Origin: Alloalcanivorax xenomutans
GTDB lineage: Bacteria; Pseudomonadota; Gammaproteobacteria; Pseudomonadales; Alcanivoracaceae
Length of the DNA stretch: 64,000 nt
Direction: 5' to 3'
NCBI RefSeq assembly: GCF_900217905.1
Contig: NZ_OBMO01000021.1
Span: forward strand, 22,111-86,110
Below are positions 1 through 7,107 of the stretch, piece after piece (the first letter of the stretch is position 1; every line of letters begins with the position of its first letter). Made by a program: the position numbers and the translations under genes. Below the pieces are notes generated by a model that did no database searches, had not been told where the DNA came from, and saw nothing but the letters and a program-made list of their open reading frames with translations.

Positions 1-154
1 GTTCCAGGCCGCTGATGGCCCTGAGCGTGCTGGACTTGCCGGCGCCATTGGAGCCGATGAGGGTGACGAACTCACCTTCATTCACTTCCAGCGATACTTT
101 GTCCACCGCCACGGTGGCGCCATAGTGAACGGTAATATCATCAAGCTTTAGCAC
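1..154 (-). CDS. livF: LivF-like branched-chain amino acid/amide ABC transporter ATPase (N-terminal fragment)
   Basis: Only the first 51 codons lie in the window; the gene runs off the left edge. Read on the minus strand from a GTG at 154, the product begins LKLDDITVHYGA and contains a complete Walker A, GSNGAGKS, about 35 residues in. This is the arrangement of LivF, the second cytoplasmic ATPase of HAAT-family transporters. The start lies inside the end of the upstream ATPase gene (14 bp overlap), which suggests translational coupling. A partner LivG, two permeases and a binding protein lie directly upstream, so assignment to the LivF slot is secure although most of the protein is not seen. 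Confidence 0.85.
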   Translation of the reverse strand, partial: MLKLDDITVHYGATVAVDKVSLEVNEGEFVTLIGSNGAGKSSTLRAISGLE

Positions 155-944
155 GTTGCAATCCTGATCCCAGATACGCCCGAATTACCTCCGGGTCGCT
201 TTGAATGTCGGCGGGGCCGCCGTCGGCAATGCGATGCCCCTGGTTCAACACCACGATGTAATCAGAGATCGACATCACCATGTGCATGTCATGCTCCACC
301 AGAAGAATGGTGATGCCGCTGTCGGCTACACGCCGCACCATCTGCTTGAAGTCCTCGGTTTCCGATGGGTTCAAACCCGCGGCGGGTTCATCCAGCAATA
401 ACAGCTTGGGCCGGGCCGCCAGGGCAATACCGACGCCGAGCAGACGCTGTTCGCCATAGGACAGATTGGCGGCAAGATCATCGGCGCGATGCTCCAGTTC
501 CAGAAAACCAAGCATCTCCCGTGTACGTGCCTCCAGCGCCTGCTCTTCTCGCTGGAAGGCGGGCAGCCTGAATATGGCACCGAAGAGTCCGCTACGACCT
601 TGCATGTGAAAAGCGGTAAGCAGGTTTTCGAAAACGGTGCAGTTACCAAAGATATTGGTCCTCTGGAAACTGCGGACCAAACCCAGTTCGGCTATCTCAT
701 GGGGTTGTTTGCCGGTAATGTCCAGTCCGAGAAAATGCACGGAACCGGCACTGGGGCGCATATAGCCGGAGATAATATTGAACGCCGTGGTTTTGCCGGC
801 GCCATTGGGGCCGATCAGACTGACGATCCGGCCGGGTTCAACCCGGAGGTCCACGTCGCTGAGAATCTGCAGGCCGGCGATGCGCAGGCTGATGCCGGAC
901 AAGGACAGTAACGTTTCCGGCTGCTCCGCGGCCGATACAGTCAT
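141..944 (-). CDS. livG: LivG-like branched-chain amino acid/amide ABC transporter ATPase
   Basis: A cytoplasmic ATPase that energises uptake through the LivH/LivM pore. The 267-residue product starts at MTVSAAEQ; the frame stays open for 45 more codons upstream but that stretch lies inside livM and does not look like ATPase. Walker A GPNGAGKT sits at about 45-52, followed by the ABC signature LSYGEQ, Walker B LLLLDEPAAGLNP and the switch histidine in LLVEHDMHMV. The ALGLVRSFQ-like segment (ELGLVRSFQRTNIF) is typical of LivG. Its ATG overlaps the livM stop by 4 bp, and livF starts within its last codons, so the ATPases and permeases form one tight operon. Confidence 0.9.
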   Translation of the reverse strand: MTVSAAEQPETLLSLSGISLRIAGLQILSDVDLRVEPGRIVSLIGPNGAGKTTAFNIISGYMRPSAGSVHFLGLDITGKQPHEIAELGLVRSFQRTNIFGNCTVFENLLTAFHMQGRSGLFGAIFRLPAFQREEQALEARTREMLGFLELEHRADDLAANLSYGEQRLLGVGIALAARPKLLLLDEPAAGLNPSETEDFKQMVRRVADSGITILLVEHDMHMVMSISDYIVVLNQGHRIADGGPADIQSDPEVIRAYLGSGLQRAKA

Positions 945-1969
945 GAGCTGGCTCCTTGAGTAGCGGAGGGGCGGCGCACGGAAATCCTGCCGCGCTTTAA
1001 TAAGCCACCAAAGGCGGGAACGATGCCTTTGGGCATGAACAGAAGAATCAGGATCATCAAAGCGCCGTAAATCATCCATTGCACTTCCGGTGCCACCACC
1101 CCTCTGAGCATTTCCGGTAAGAGCCCGAAAATAAGACCGCCTACTACCGGACCAGCCAGGGTGCCTTTGCCGCCGGCGATCACCATGATCACCATGGTAA
1201 TGGTGTAGATGAACAGAAAAACGTCCGGGTCAATGATCCGCACGGTATGGGCGTAGAGACCGCCAGCGGCACCGGCGATACCGGCGGAGAGGACCGAAAA
1301 GACGATCAGGCACCGGGTCACCGGGATACCGATGGACTTTGCCAGTACCTCGTTTTCCCGTAACGCGATGGCGGCACGGCCGATGCGGCTGCGTACCAGA
1401 TTGGCCACGATCACGTAGGCCAGCACACCGGCGGCCAGTACCAACCAGTACGTCGAGGCTTTGCTGACCAGGCGGACAACGCCTTCGCCGGGAACCCAGA
1501 GGCTCAGGGGTGGAATGGAAACCAGAGCCATGGGGCCTTCGGTCAGATCGACCCAGTTGAGCGCCACCATGCGCATGACCTGAGCAAAACTGATGGTGAC
1601 GATCACGAAGTAGGCACCGCGTACGCGAAAAGCAACCTTGCCCAACAGCCATCCAAACAGTGATGCCATGACGATGCCACCGGCGAAAGCCACCCATACC
1701 GGTTTGGGTGCTACTACCAGAGGCGATGAGAAGCCCAGATCGACGTCGAAGCCCAGGGAGAGCAGCGCACTGGTATAGGCGCCAATGCCAAAAAAAGCGG
1801 CGTGTCCGAGACTGAGCTGGCCAGTGAAGCCGAGCAGCAGGTTAAGACTGATGGCGGCGATGATCATGATTCCCGCGGCCGCTACCACCGACAGCAAATA
1901 GGGATCGGGCCACAGCACCGGCAGCAAAGCCAGTGCGGCCACAATGACAAGAAAAGACAATCTCCGCAT
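941..1969 (-). CDS. livM: LivM-like ABC transporter permease
   Basis: Inner-membrane permease of the HAAT (branched-chain amino acid/amide) family, about 342 residues with many hydrophobic helices. It contains the conserved block LNLLLGFTGQLSLGHAAFFGIGAYTSA (quoted in part: GFTGQLSLGHAAF, around 50-62) and the EAA-like loop SRIGRAAIALRENEVLAKS. Two starts are possible: ATG at 1969, or a TTG at 1975 that overlaps the livH stop (TTGATTATG). The ATG is preferred because the TTG adds only two residues. It is translationally coupled to livH upstream and livG downstream. Confidence 0.88.
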   Translation of the reverse strand: MRRLSFLVIVAALALLPVLWPDPYLLSVVAAAGIMIIAAISLNLLLGFTGQLSLGHAAFFGIGAYTSALLSLGFDVDLGFSSPLVVAPKPVWVAFAGGIVMASLFGWLLGKVAFRVRGAYFVIVTISFAQVMRMVALNWVDLTEGPMALVSIPPLSLWVPGEGVVRLVSKASTYWLVLAAGVLAYVIVANLVRSRIGRAAIALRENEVLAKSIGIPVTRCLIVFSVLSAGIAGAAGGLYAHTVRIIDPDVFLFIYTITMVIMVIAGGKGTLAGPVVGGLIFGLLPEMLRGVVAPEVQWMIYGALMILILLFMPKGIVPAFGGLLKRGRISVRRPSATQGASS

Positions 1970-1971
1970 AA

Positions 1972-2844
1972 TCAACCCACCCTTTCCCTGGCCGCGAACA
2001 ACCCCTGTGGGCGGGCGATCATAACGGCCAGAATCACCAGGAAACCGATCGCGTCGCGATAGGCTGTGGAAATGTAAGCCGCCCCGAACTCTTCAATCAG
2101 CGCCAGCGCGAAGCCGCCGAGCGCCGCTCCGCGTATGTTGCCGAGACCGCCAAGAATAACGATGGCGAAGGCCTTCAGGCTGGCCAGGTCGCCCATTGTC
2201 GGTGTGACTACGAAAACCGGTGCCAACAGCGCCCCGGTAATGGCCGCCAGTGACGATCCCAGACCGAAGGTGAGTGTGTAAATCCGGCCCACGTTGACGC
2301 CGACGATACGGGCCGCGTCCTCGTCCTGAAAGGTGGCGCGCATCGCCAGCCCCAACCGGGAACGTTCAATCACCAGATAGAAGGCCAACAGCAGCACAAT
2401 GGCCGCGCCAAGAACAAACAATCGTGTTGGTGACAGATAGATGCCGCCGATAATAATGGACTCCTGCGGGAACGGGGTGGGGACTACTTTGGCGACCCCG
2501 CCCCAGGCCAGCAGTTCGGCGTTCTGCATAATGATCATGACCCCAATCATGATCAGCATGACCTCGTCGATGTTCTCCAGACGGCAACGCCGCAACAGCA
2601 GGAACTCAATGCTCGCGCCCAATAGCAAACCCAGGCCTGCCGCGAGGATAAGCGCCACGAAATAATCCATCTGCAACAGCGATACCAGAGCGTAGGCCAC
2701 ATAGGCACCGAAAGCGTATAACTCGCCATGGGCGAAGTTGACCACTTTCATGATGCCGAAGATAAGCGTGAGCCCGATGCCAAGCAGGGCATAGGTGGCA
2801 CCGAGCACCGTGCCGTTGACGAGGTGCTGGAGGAACTGGTCCAA
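1972..2844 (-). CDS. livH: LivH-like ABC transporter permease
   Basis: The second HAAT-family inner-membrane permease, 290 residues. The N-terminal block LGIGLTLIFGIMKVVNFAHG and the C-terminal FAIVILGGLGNIRGAALGGF segment are family hallmarks. The start appears to be a TTG (TTG GAC CAG) preceded by GGGAG with about 7 bp spacing; no ATG in frame gives the usual N-terminus. It is the first permease after the binding-protein gene, with a gap of about 55 bp and no terminator seen between them. The solute is not deducible from the permease; members carry branched-chain amino acids, urea, short amides and aromatic compounds. Confidence 0.88.
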   Translation of the reverse strand: MDQFLQHLVNGTVLGATYALLGIGLTLIFGIMKVVNFAHGELYAFGAYVAYALVSLLQMDYFVALILAAGLGLLLGASIEFLLLRRCRLENIDEVMLIMIGVMIIMQNAELLAWGGVAKVVPTPFPQESIIIGGIYLSPTRLFVLGAAIVLLLAFYLVIERSRLGLAMRATFQDEDAARIVGVNVGRIYTLTFGLGSSLAAITGALLAPVFVVTPTMGDLASLKAFAIVILGGLGNIRGAALGGFALALIEEFGAAYISTAYRDAIGFLVILAVMIARPQGLFAARERVG

Positions 2845-2900
2845 AATAATCTCCCTGACTCACATCCACCTTTCATTGCGCAAAGGGGATAAGGGTGCCG

Positions 2901-4049
2901 TTACAGTGCTGAAACTTCGCCGTCTTGCAACTGGATGATGTAGATATTGGGTGTGTTCTGGCCGCTTTCCCGGCCTTCAGGGCCTTCCTTGTGAAAGGCG
3001 ATGTCGCCATTCACACCGGCCAGCTTGACCTTCCAAAGCGCATCGCGGATCGCTTCCGGTTCGGCTTTTCCGGCCACGCGAATTGCTTCCGCGATGGTAA
3101 GAATGGCGTCATAGCCGCGAAAGCCTTCGGTCAGACCCGGGAACGGATAGCCTTTTGCTTCCCAGGCATCCATGTAAGTCCTGGCGATATCCGGATGAAT
3201 GGATTGATCCGCGGTCCAGGGTGAGAAAAACAACAGGTGCGTGCTGACGTATCCCTTGGGTCCCGGATTTTTCACCAGGGGTTCGGGAAACGACCCACCA
3301 GTGGTGACCAGCCGTTGTTTTATGCCTTGCTCGGCTGCCTGGCGAATCGCCAAAGTTAGCTGTTCCACACCTGATGTAACGATAATGGTGTCACTGCCGC
3401 TGTTTTTGAGGGCAGCCAATTGCGCGGATAAATCAGTGGCATCCGGAGCGATGATTTCGGAACGGCCTACTTCAATCCCCTTGCTTTCCAGCACCTCCTT
3501 GAAGGCGCCGGCCGCGCCCAGTCCCCAGTCGTTGTTCACCGACAGGAAATCCACCTTCTTGATAGCAGGAGCGAACGAGGAGAGCTGTTTGGCGAACGCC
3601 TGGGCTTCCATCATCGAAGTCGGGCTGATACGGAAAACCCAGGGATTACCGGAAGTGGTAACCTTGGATGAAGAAGCGGTCTCCACCACCATGGGAACGC
3701 CGTACTCCTCCAGCTTCGGCATTGTCGCCAGGGTGAAGGTGGAACCCCAGGCCCCCATCATGACCGGCACTTTATCGCGCAGGATCAGTTTCTCCGCGGT
3801 GTTGACCGCCTCCCTCGGGTTGGACTTGTTGTCCTCGATAATCAGCTCCAGAGGTTTGCCCAGTACACCACCTTTACCGTTGATGTGCTCCACGGCCAGA
3901 CGTGCGCCGTTGGTGACGTAGGTACCGGAAGCGGCCACGGATCCGGTTAACGGCTGTGAAACCCCGATCCTGATGGTGTCGTCGGCCTGCGCCTGAGATG
4001 CCAGTAATGCTCCCCCGAGCAGCATCGCATACAGCGGTTTGATCAACAT
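2901..4049 (-). CDS. HAAT-family periplasmic substrate-binding protein (LivK-like)
   Basis: A periplasmic type-I binding protein (Peripla_BP_6 fold), 382 residues, that delivers a small solute to LivHM. The start chosen is MLIKPLYAML with AGGAG upstream; the frame is open 19 codons further but that part is not signal-like. A cleavable Sec signal (MLIKPLYAMLLGGALLASQA) is followed by DDTIRIGVSQPLTGSVA, the canonical first strand of the family, and by KLILRDKVPVMMGAWGS. It resembles the aromatic/amide-binding branch more than classic LivK, but the ligand cannot be read from sequence. The amidohydrolase and DUF1116 genes transcribed divergently suggest the solute is their substrate. A sigma-54 promoter precedes it (4130-4145). 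Confidence 0.85.
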   Translation of the reverse strand: MLIKPLYAMLLGGALLASQAQADDTIRIGVSQPLTGSVAASGTYVTNGARLAVEHINGKGGVLGKPLELIIEDNKSNPREAVNTAEKLILRDKVPVMMGAWGSTFTLATMPKLEEYGVPMVVETASSSKVTTSGNPWVFRISPTSMMEAQAFAKQLSSFAPAIKKVDFLSVNNDWGLGAAGAFKEVLESKGIEVGRSEIIAPDATDLSAQLAALKNSGSDTIIVTSGVEQLTLAIRQAAEQGIKQRLVTTGGSFPEPLVKNPGPKGYVSTHLLFFSPWTADQSIHPDIARTYMDAWEAKGYPFPGLTEGFRGYDAILTIAEAIRVAGKAEPEAIRDALWKVKLAGVNGDIAFHKEGPEGRESGQNTPNIYIIQLQDGEVSAL

Positions 4050-4129
4050 AAAGCGCTCCTGAAGTACGATTGGATTTATCACTATGATGATGCCGGCCCC
4101 AGCCATGGCTGGAATGCTGATAAGGCGGC

Positions 4130-4145
4130 AGCAAGTCCTGTGCCA
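4130..4145 (-). promoter_or_regulatory. Sigma-54 (-24/-12) promoter for the LIV-type transporter operon
   Basis: Read on the minus strand the element is TGGCACA-GGAC-TTGCT. It matches the consensus TGGCACR-N4-TTGCW throughout, and the invariant GG and GC are exactly 10 nt apart. Predicted transcription start is near 4118, giving a leader of about 69 nt to the binding-protein ATG at 4049. Confidence 0.8.
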
Positions 4146-4217
4146 TCGTCGATTTAAAGCCTATGTTGTGAGCGTAACCTTATGATTTTATTTGGTATGT
4201 TCTATATGTATAAAAGG

Positions 4218-4229
4218 GGTATACCACAT
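4218..4229 (+). promoter_or_regulatory. Regulatory site 1, GGTATACCACAT
   Basis: This copy is identical to site 3. Its centre is about 106 bp upstream of the predicted start of the minus-strand sigma-54 promoter, a normal distance for an enhancer-binding activator. The palindromic core GGTATACC also resembles operators of FCD-type GntR regulators (NanR recognises GGTATA repeats), so a GntR site is the alternative. Confidence 0.6.
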
Positions 4230-4295
4230 TAATGATGACACGATGAATACCGGCGACGGTTCCGAAAAAGGGCTTGCGCACCACAATGCGGCAAT

Positions 4296-4307
4296 ATGTG
4301 GTATGCC
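4296..4307 (-). promoter_or_regulatory. Regulatory site 2, inverted copy with one mismatch
   Basis: Plus strand ATGTGGTATGCC, the reverse complement of GGCATACCACAT, differing from sites 1 and 3 at one base. It lies roughly midway between the two promoters. Confidence 0.5.
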
Positions 4308-4442
4308 AACTATATGATGATAAGAGAATGGCAACGCTGCTTCTTGAAGCGGCGCGCACCGTCGGTGCACAGTCCAGGGTTCGAATTGGTGCCGGCGCAG
4401 ATCAAGCCGTCTTGAATGCGCCCTTCATTTTTCCATATAAAT

Positions 4443-4454
4443 GGTATACCACAT
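4443..4454 (+). promoter_or_regulatory. Regulatory site 3, GGTATACCACAT
   Basis: Exact copy of site 1, extended here to the 10-bp palindrome TGGTATACCA. Its centre is about 104 bp upstream of the predicted start of the plus-strand sigma-54 promoter, mirroring site 1. Confidence 0.6.
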
Positions 4455-4525
4455 AAATATTGAAGAACGTAAACCCATGAATAACAGCAAGTTAGAGATT
4501 CACAAAAAGAATAATGGCTATGGAT

Positions 4526-4541
4526 TGGCATGTGTATTGCT
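4526..4541 (+). promoter_or_regulatory. Sigma-54 (-24/-12) promoter for the amidohydrolase operon
   Basis: The element TGGCATG-TGTA-TTGCT has GG and GC exactly 10 nt apart and only a C-to-T change from the best consensus. The predicted start is near 4552, about 30 nt before the ATG at 4581. Confidence 0.78.
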
Positions 4542-4580
4542 ACCTGATCGTCATCAGTAACATTTACCTGGAAGGTCTTC

Positions 4581-5852
4581 ATGCAAGCATTACTACTGCA
4601 CGGCGGTCGTGTGATCGATCCCGCCAACGGCATTGATGAGGTTTGTGACGTTCTTGTGCGCGACGGACGTATCGCCGCTGTTGGCCGGTTGCAGGGTGGC
4701 GATGTACCCGGGGACGTGGAAAGAGTCGACTGTAGCGGCAGGCTGGTACTGCCCGGGTTGATCGATACCCACAGCCATGTCTATCAATATGTTACCGGGC
4801 GATTTGGATTGAATGCGGATCTTTGCGGTGTGCATTCCGGCGTCACCACTCTGGTCGATCAGGGGGGCGCCAGCTGCATGACACTGCCAGGCTTTCGCAA
4901 GCATGTGATCGAGACTTCCCACAGCCGGGTGTTGTCCTTTATTTCCGCTTATTTGGTGGGAGGGCTGGAAGGCCATTTTTATCCACAACTGTACCGGCCG
5001 GATTGCGCCGACATTGCCGCCACCGTCAAGGCGGCCAAAGCCAACGCGGATGTGGTGAAGGGCATCAAGGCTCACGCTGAACTGGGCGGTTTTGCCCGTT
5101 GGGGAACGGAAGTGATGCAAAAGGCCGCCGCCATCGGCGAGCAGACAGGGCTGCCGGTCTACATTCATTTTGGCCAGCTTTGGCCGGAGCCTGAAGAGGG
5201 CGGCATGGATGTGGACCCGGACTCCATCTTTACTCAGGTGGTGGATCTGCTCAAACCGCGTGATGTGCTGGCGCACCCTTTCAGCCGCCACCCCGGCGGG
5301 TTCGTTGAGCTGAATGGGGAAGTGCACCCGCTGGTACGGGATGCCATCGAGCGCGGGCTCAAGGTGGATGTGGGGCACGGTTCCCACTTCAGTTTCAAGA
5401 TGGCGGAGAAGGTGCTGAGCGCGGGTATCGTGCCGCATACGCTCGGTTCCGATATGCATGGCTATAACACTTCGGTGCCGGCGCCGGCCGGTACTCCCGA
5501 GGAGCATGAGCACCCGGATGAGGAGCACATGTTCAAGGGCACCTCCCGCTTCAGCCTGGTGTCGGCGATGACCAGCATGATCGCATTGGGCCTGAGTCTG
5601 GAGCAGGTGATTCCGATGGTGACAGTGAACGCGGCGCGCATGGTGGGTATGAGTGATGAGATTGGCTCTCTTGGCGTTGGCCGGGTGGCGGATATCAGTG
5701 TGCTGTCCGATGAAAGCGGCCGTTGGTTGATGCGGGATAATGAAGGCACGGAGGTGATTGCCGAACGTATGTTGCAGCCCGTGTTCTGCCTGCGTGAGGG
5801 GCGGCGTTTTGACGCCACGGCGTCGATTCTGCCGATACCGGAGGTGGCTTGA
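4581..5852 (+). CDS. Amidohydrolase/deacetylase family metallohydrolase (COG3964-like)
   Basis: A 423-residue amidohydrolase-superfamily enzyme of the Atu3266/EF0837 type, expected to be a cytoplasmic binuclear-metal hydrolase acting on amide, ester or ring C-N bonds. The N-terminal beta-sandwich strand LLLHGGRVIDPANGIDEVCD is followed by the barrel. Metal ligands can be read: H64 and H66 in DTHSHVYQY, a probable carboxylated lysine (K160 or K163 in VVKGIKAHAE), H196 in VYIHFGQ, H232 in DVLAHPFSRH and D291 in LGSDMHGYN. The C-terminus has the usual NAARMVGMSDEIGSLGVGRVADISVL. The stop abuts the DUF1116 start with no gap. The substrate is unknown; family members include deacetylases and dihydroorotase-like enzymes, so only the class is assigned. 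Confidence 0.85.
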   Translation: MQALLLHGGRVIDPANGIDEVCDVLVRDGRIAAVGRLQGGDVPGDVERVDCSGRLVLPGLIDTHSHVYQYVTGRFGLNADLCGVHSGVTTLVDQGGASCMTLPGFRKHVIETSHSRVLSFISAYLVGGLEGHFYPQLYRPDCADIAATVKAAKANADVVKGIKAHAELGGFARWGTEVMQKAAAIGEQTGLPVYIHFGQLWPEPEEGGMDVDPDSIFTQVVDLLKPRDVLAHPFSRHPGGFVELNGEVHPLVRDAIERGLKVDVGHGSHFSFKMAEKVLSAGIVPHTLGSDMHGYNTSVPAPAGTPEEHEHPDEEHMFKGTSRFSLVSAMTSMIALGLSLEQVIPMVTVNAARMVGMSDEIGSLGVGRVADISVLSDESGRWLMRDNEGTEVIAERMLQPVFCLREGRRFDATASILPIPEVA

Positions 5853-7034
5853 ATGGCATCCGACCCAAGGGCCGGGATGGATGCCGTGGAGAGCGCCAAT
5901 CGGGCGGCGCTGACGAAGGTTCGGCTGGTCCGGCCACAATGGTCTGGTGTGGCGGAAGCGCGGCGAGCGTTGCCGTTGCCGGACCGGACCTTGTTGCACG
6001 CCGGCCCGCCATTCGAGGACCCGCGGGACCCCAGCCCGCCGATCCTGTCTTCGGCGGTTCTGTGTTGCCTGTATGAAGGGTGGGCACGAAACGAGGAGGA
6101 GGCGGAACGATTGATCAGCACGGGCCAGGTGAGAATGCTGCCGGCTCAGTCGTTCTCGGTGGTCACACCGCTTGCCGCGGTGATCTCGCCATCGACGGCG
6201 TTGGCGGAAATCAGTGACGCCGCGAATCCCGGGCACCGTTGCTGGTCTTTGCTGAGTAGCGGAAGCGGGCCTCAGATCCGCTTCGGCAGCCGGGATCCGG
6301 CGATCCTGGAGCGGTTGTACTGGCGCGACCGGATCCTGGCGCCGGCACTGCGAAAGGGGCTGGCGACCCGGCCGGTCGCGTTACTGCCGTTGGCCCGTCT
6401 GGGGCTTGAAGCGGGTGATGATTTGCATGCCCAAACCAGCCATGCCAATACGGCCTTATGCGCGGCGATGCCATCCACGTTGCCCGTTGAGGTTGTTGAG
6501 TGTTTGGGCAATACACCGCTGTTTTTTCTTACTTTATGGATGGGCGCCTGTCATCTGATGCTGGCCGCCGCCGCCGGGGAAGCCGGCTCCAGCCTGGTGT
6601 TGGCGTTGGCGGGCAATGGCCGCCGGGTGGGGCTTCGAGTGGCCGGAGACCCGGCTCGCTGGCATACCCGCGCCGCGCCGGTGCCCGAGGGGCCCCGAAT
6701 ATCAGCCTCCGCCGTGCCGGTCAGCCCCATGGTTGGCGACAGCGGCGTGATCGATGCTTTCGGGCTGGGAGCCCAGGCGTGGAGGTGCTGTTCCGGAGTG
6801 GCCGAGGCACTGGCGCCATGGTGGCCAAATCCGGCGGAGGCGTCACCGGACTGGCTGATCGGAGCGCATCCTTTATTCGAGGATTTGCAGTTGCCGATCG
6901 GGCTCGCATGTCATCGGGTCACGGCTGATACGGACCTGCCCAGGGTGGCCATCGCCATGGTGGGCGGCGACGGACGGGCTGGTCTGCTGGGGCGAGGACT
7001 TTGCGTACCACCGGCGTCGCTGTTCTTGGGCTAA
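5853..7034 (+). CDS. DUF1116 family protein (AllG/YlbE-like), divergent
   Basis: A 393-residue protein recognised as DUF1116 by segments such as LLHAGPP (48-53), ISPSTALAEI (111-120), IRFGSRDPAILERLYWRDRILAPAL (about 142-166), LEAGDDLHAQTSHANTAL (185-202), GSSLVLALAGNGRRVGLRV (245-263) and GDSGVIDAFGLGA. E. coli AllG (YlbE) belongs to this family and, with AllF (FdrA) and AllH, forms oxamate carbamoyltransferase in allantoin breakdown. Here no fdrA-like or allH-like gene is adjacent. As I recall the family, a CHHH-type motif normally sits where this protein has PAQSFSVVT (about 97-105), and GNDHFF is replaced by GNTPLFF. It may be a specialised paralogue rather than a carbamoyltransferase subunit. 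The start directly follows the amidohydrolase stop. Confidence 0.78.
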   Translation: MASDPRAGMDAVESANRAALTKVRLVRPQWSGVAEARRALPLPDRTLLHAGPPFEDPRDPSPPILSSAVLCCLYEGWARNEEEAERLISTGQVRMLPAQSFSVVTPLAAVISPSTALAEISDAANPGHRCWSLLSSGSGPQIRFGSRDPAILERLYWRDRILAPALRKGLATRPVALLPLARLGLEAGDDLHAQTSHANTALCAAMPSTLPVEVVECLGNTPLFFLTLWMGACHLMLAAAAGEAGSSLVLALAGNGRRVGLRVAGDPARWHTRAAPVPEGPRISASAVPVSPMVGDSGVIDAFGLGAQAWRCCSGVAEALAPWWPNPAEASPDWLIGAHPLFEDLQLPIGLACHRVTADTDLPRVAIAMVGGDGRAGLLGRGLCVPPASLFLG

Positions 7035-7107
7035 GAGCCGGTTTCGGCATCCCGCATTTCCCCCTACACTGGACGGTCAGACTTCTTGGACCGACAGGCC
7101 GGCCAGT

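Larger units (their letters stand above)
4050..4580. other. Divergent intergenic regulatory region between the LIV-type operon and the amidohydrolase operon
   Basis: A 531-bp gene-free stretch, more AT-rich than its surroundings. It contains two divergent sigma-54 promoters (4130-4145 minus, 4526-4541 plus) and three copies of a GGTATACCACAT-like motif (4218-4229, 4296-4307 inverted, 4443-4454). Short open frames here have no recognisable similarity or good ribosome-binding sites and are not considered genes. Confidence 0.75.

Noticed and set aside
4593..6236. Long open frame antisense to the amidohydrolase and DUF1116 genes
   Set aside because: It mirrors conserved enzymes on the other strand, has low-complexity Arg/His-rich translation and no recognisable domain; such shadows are normal in GC-rich DNA.
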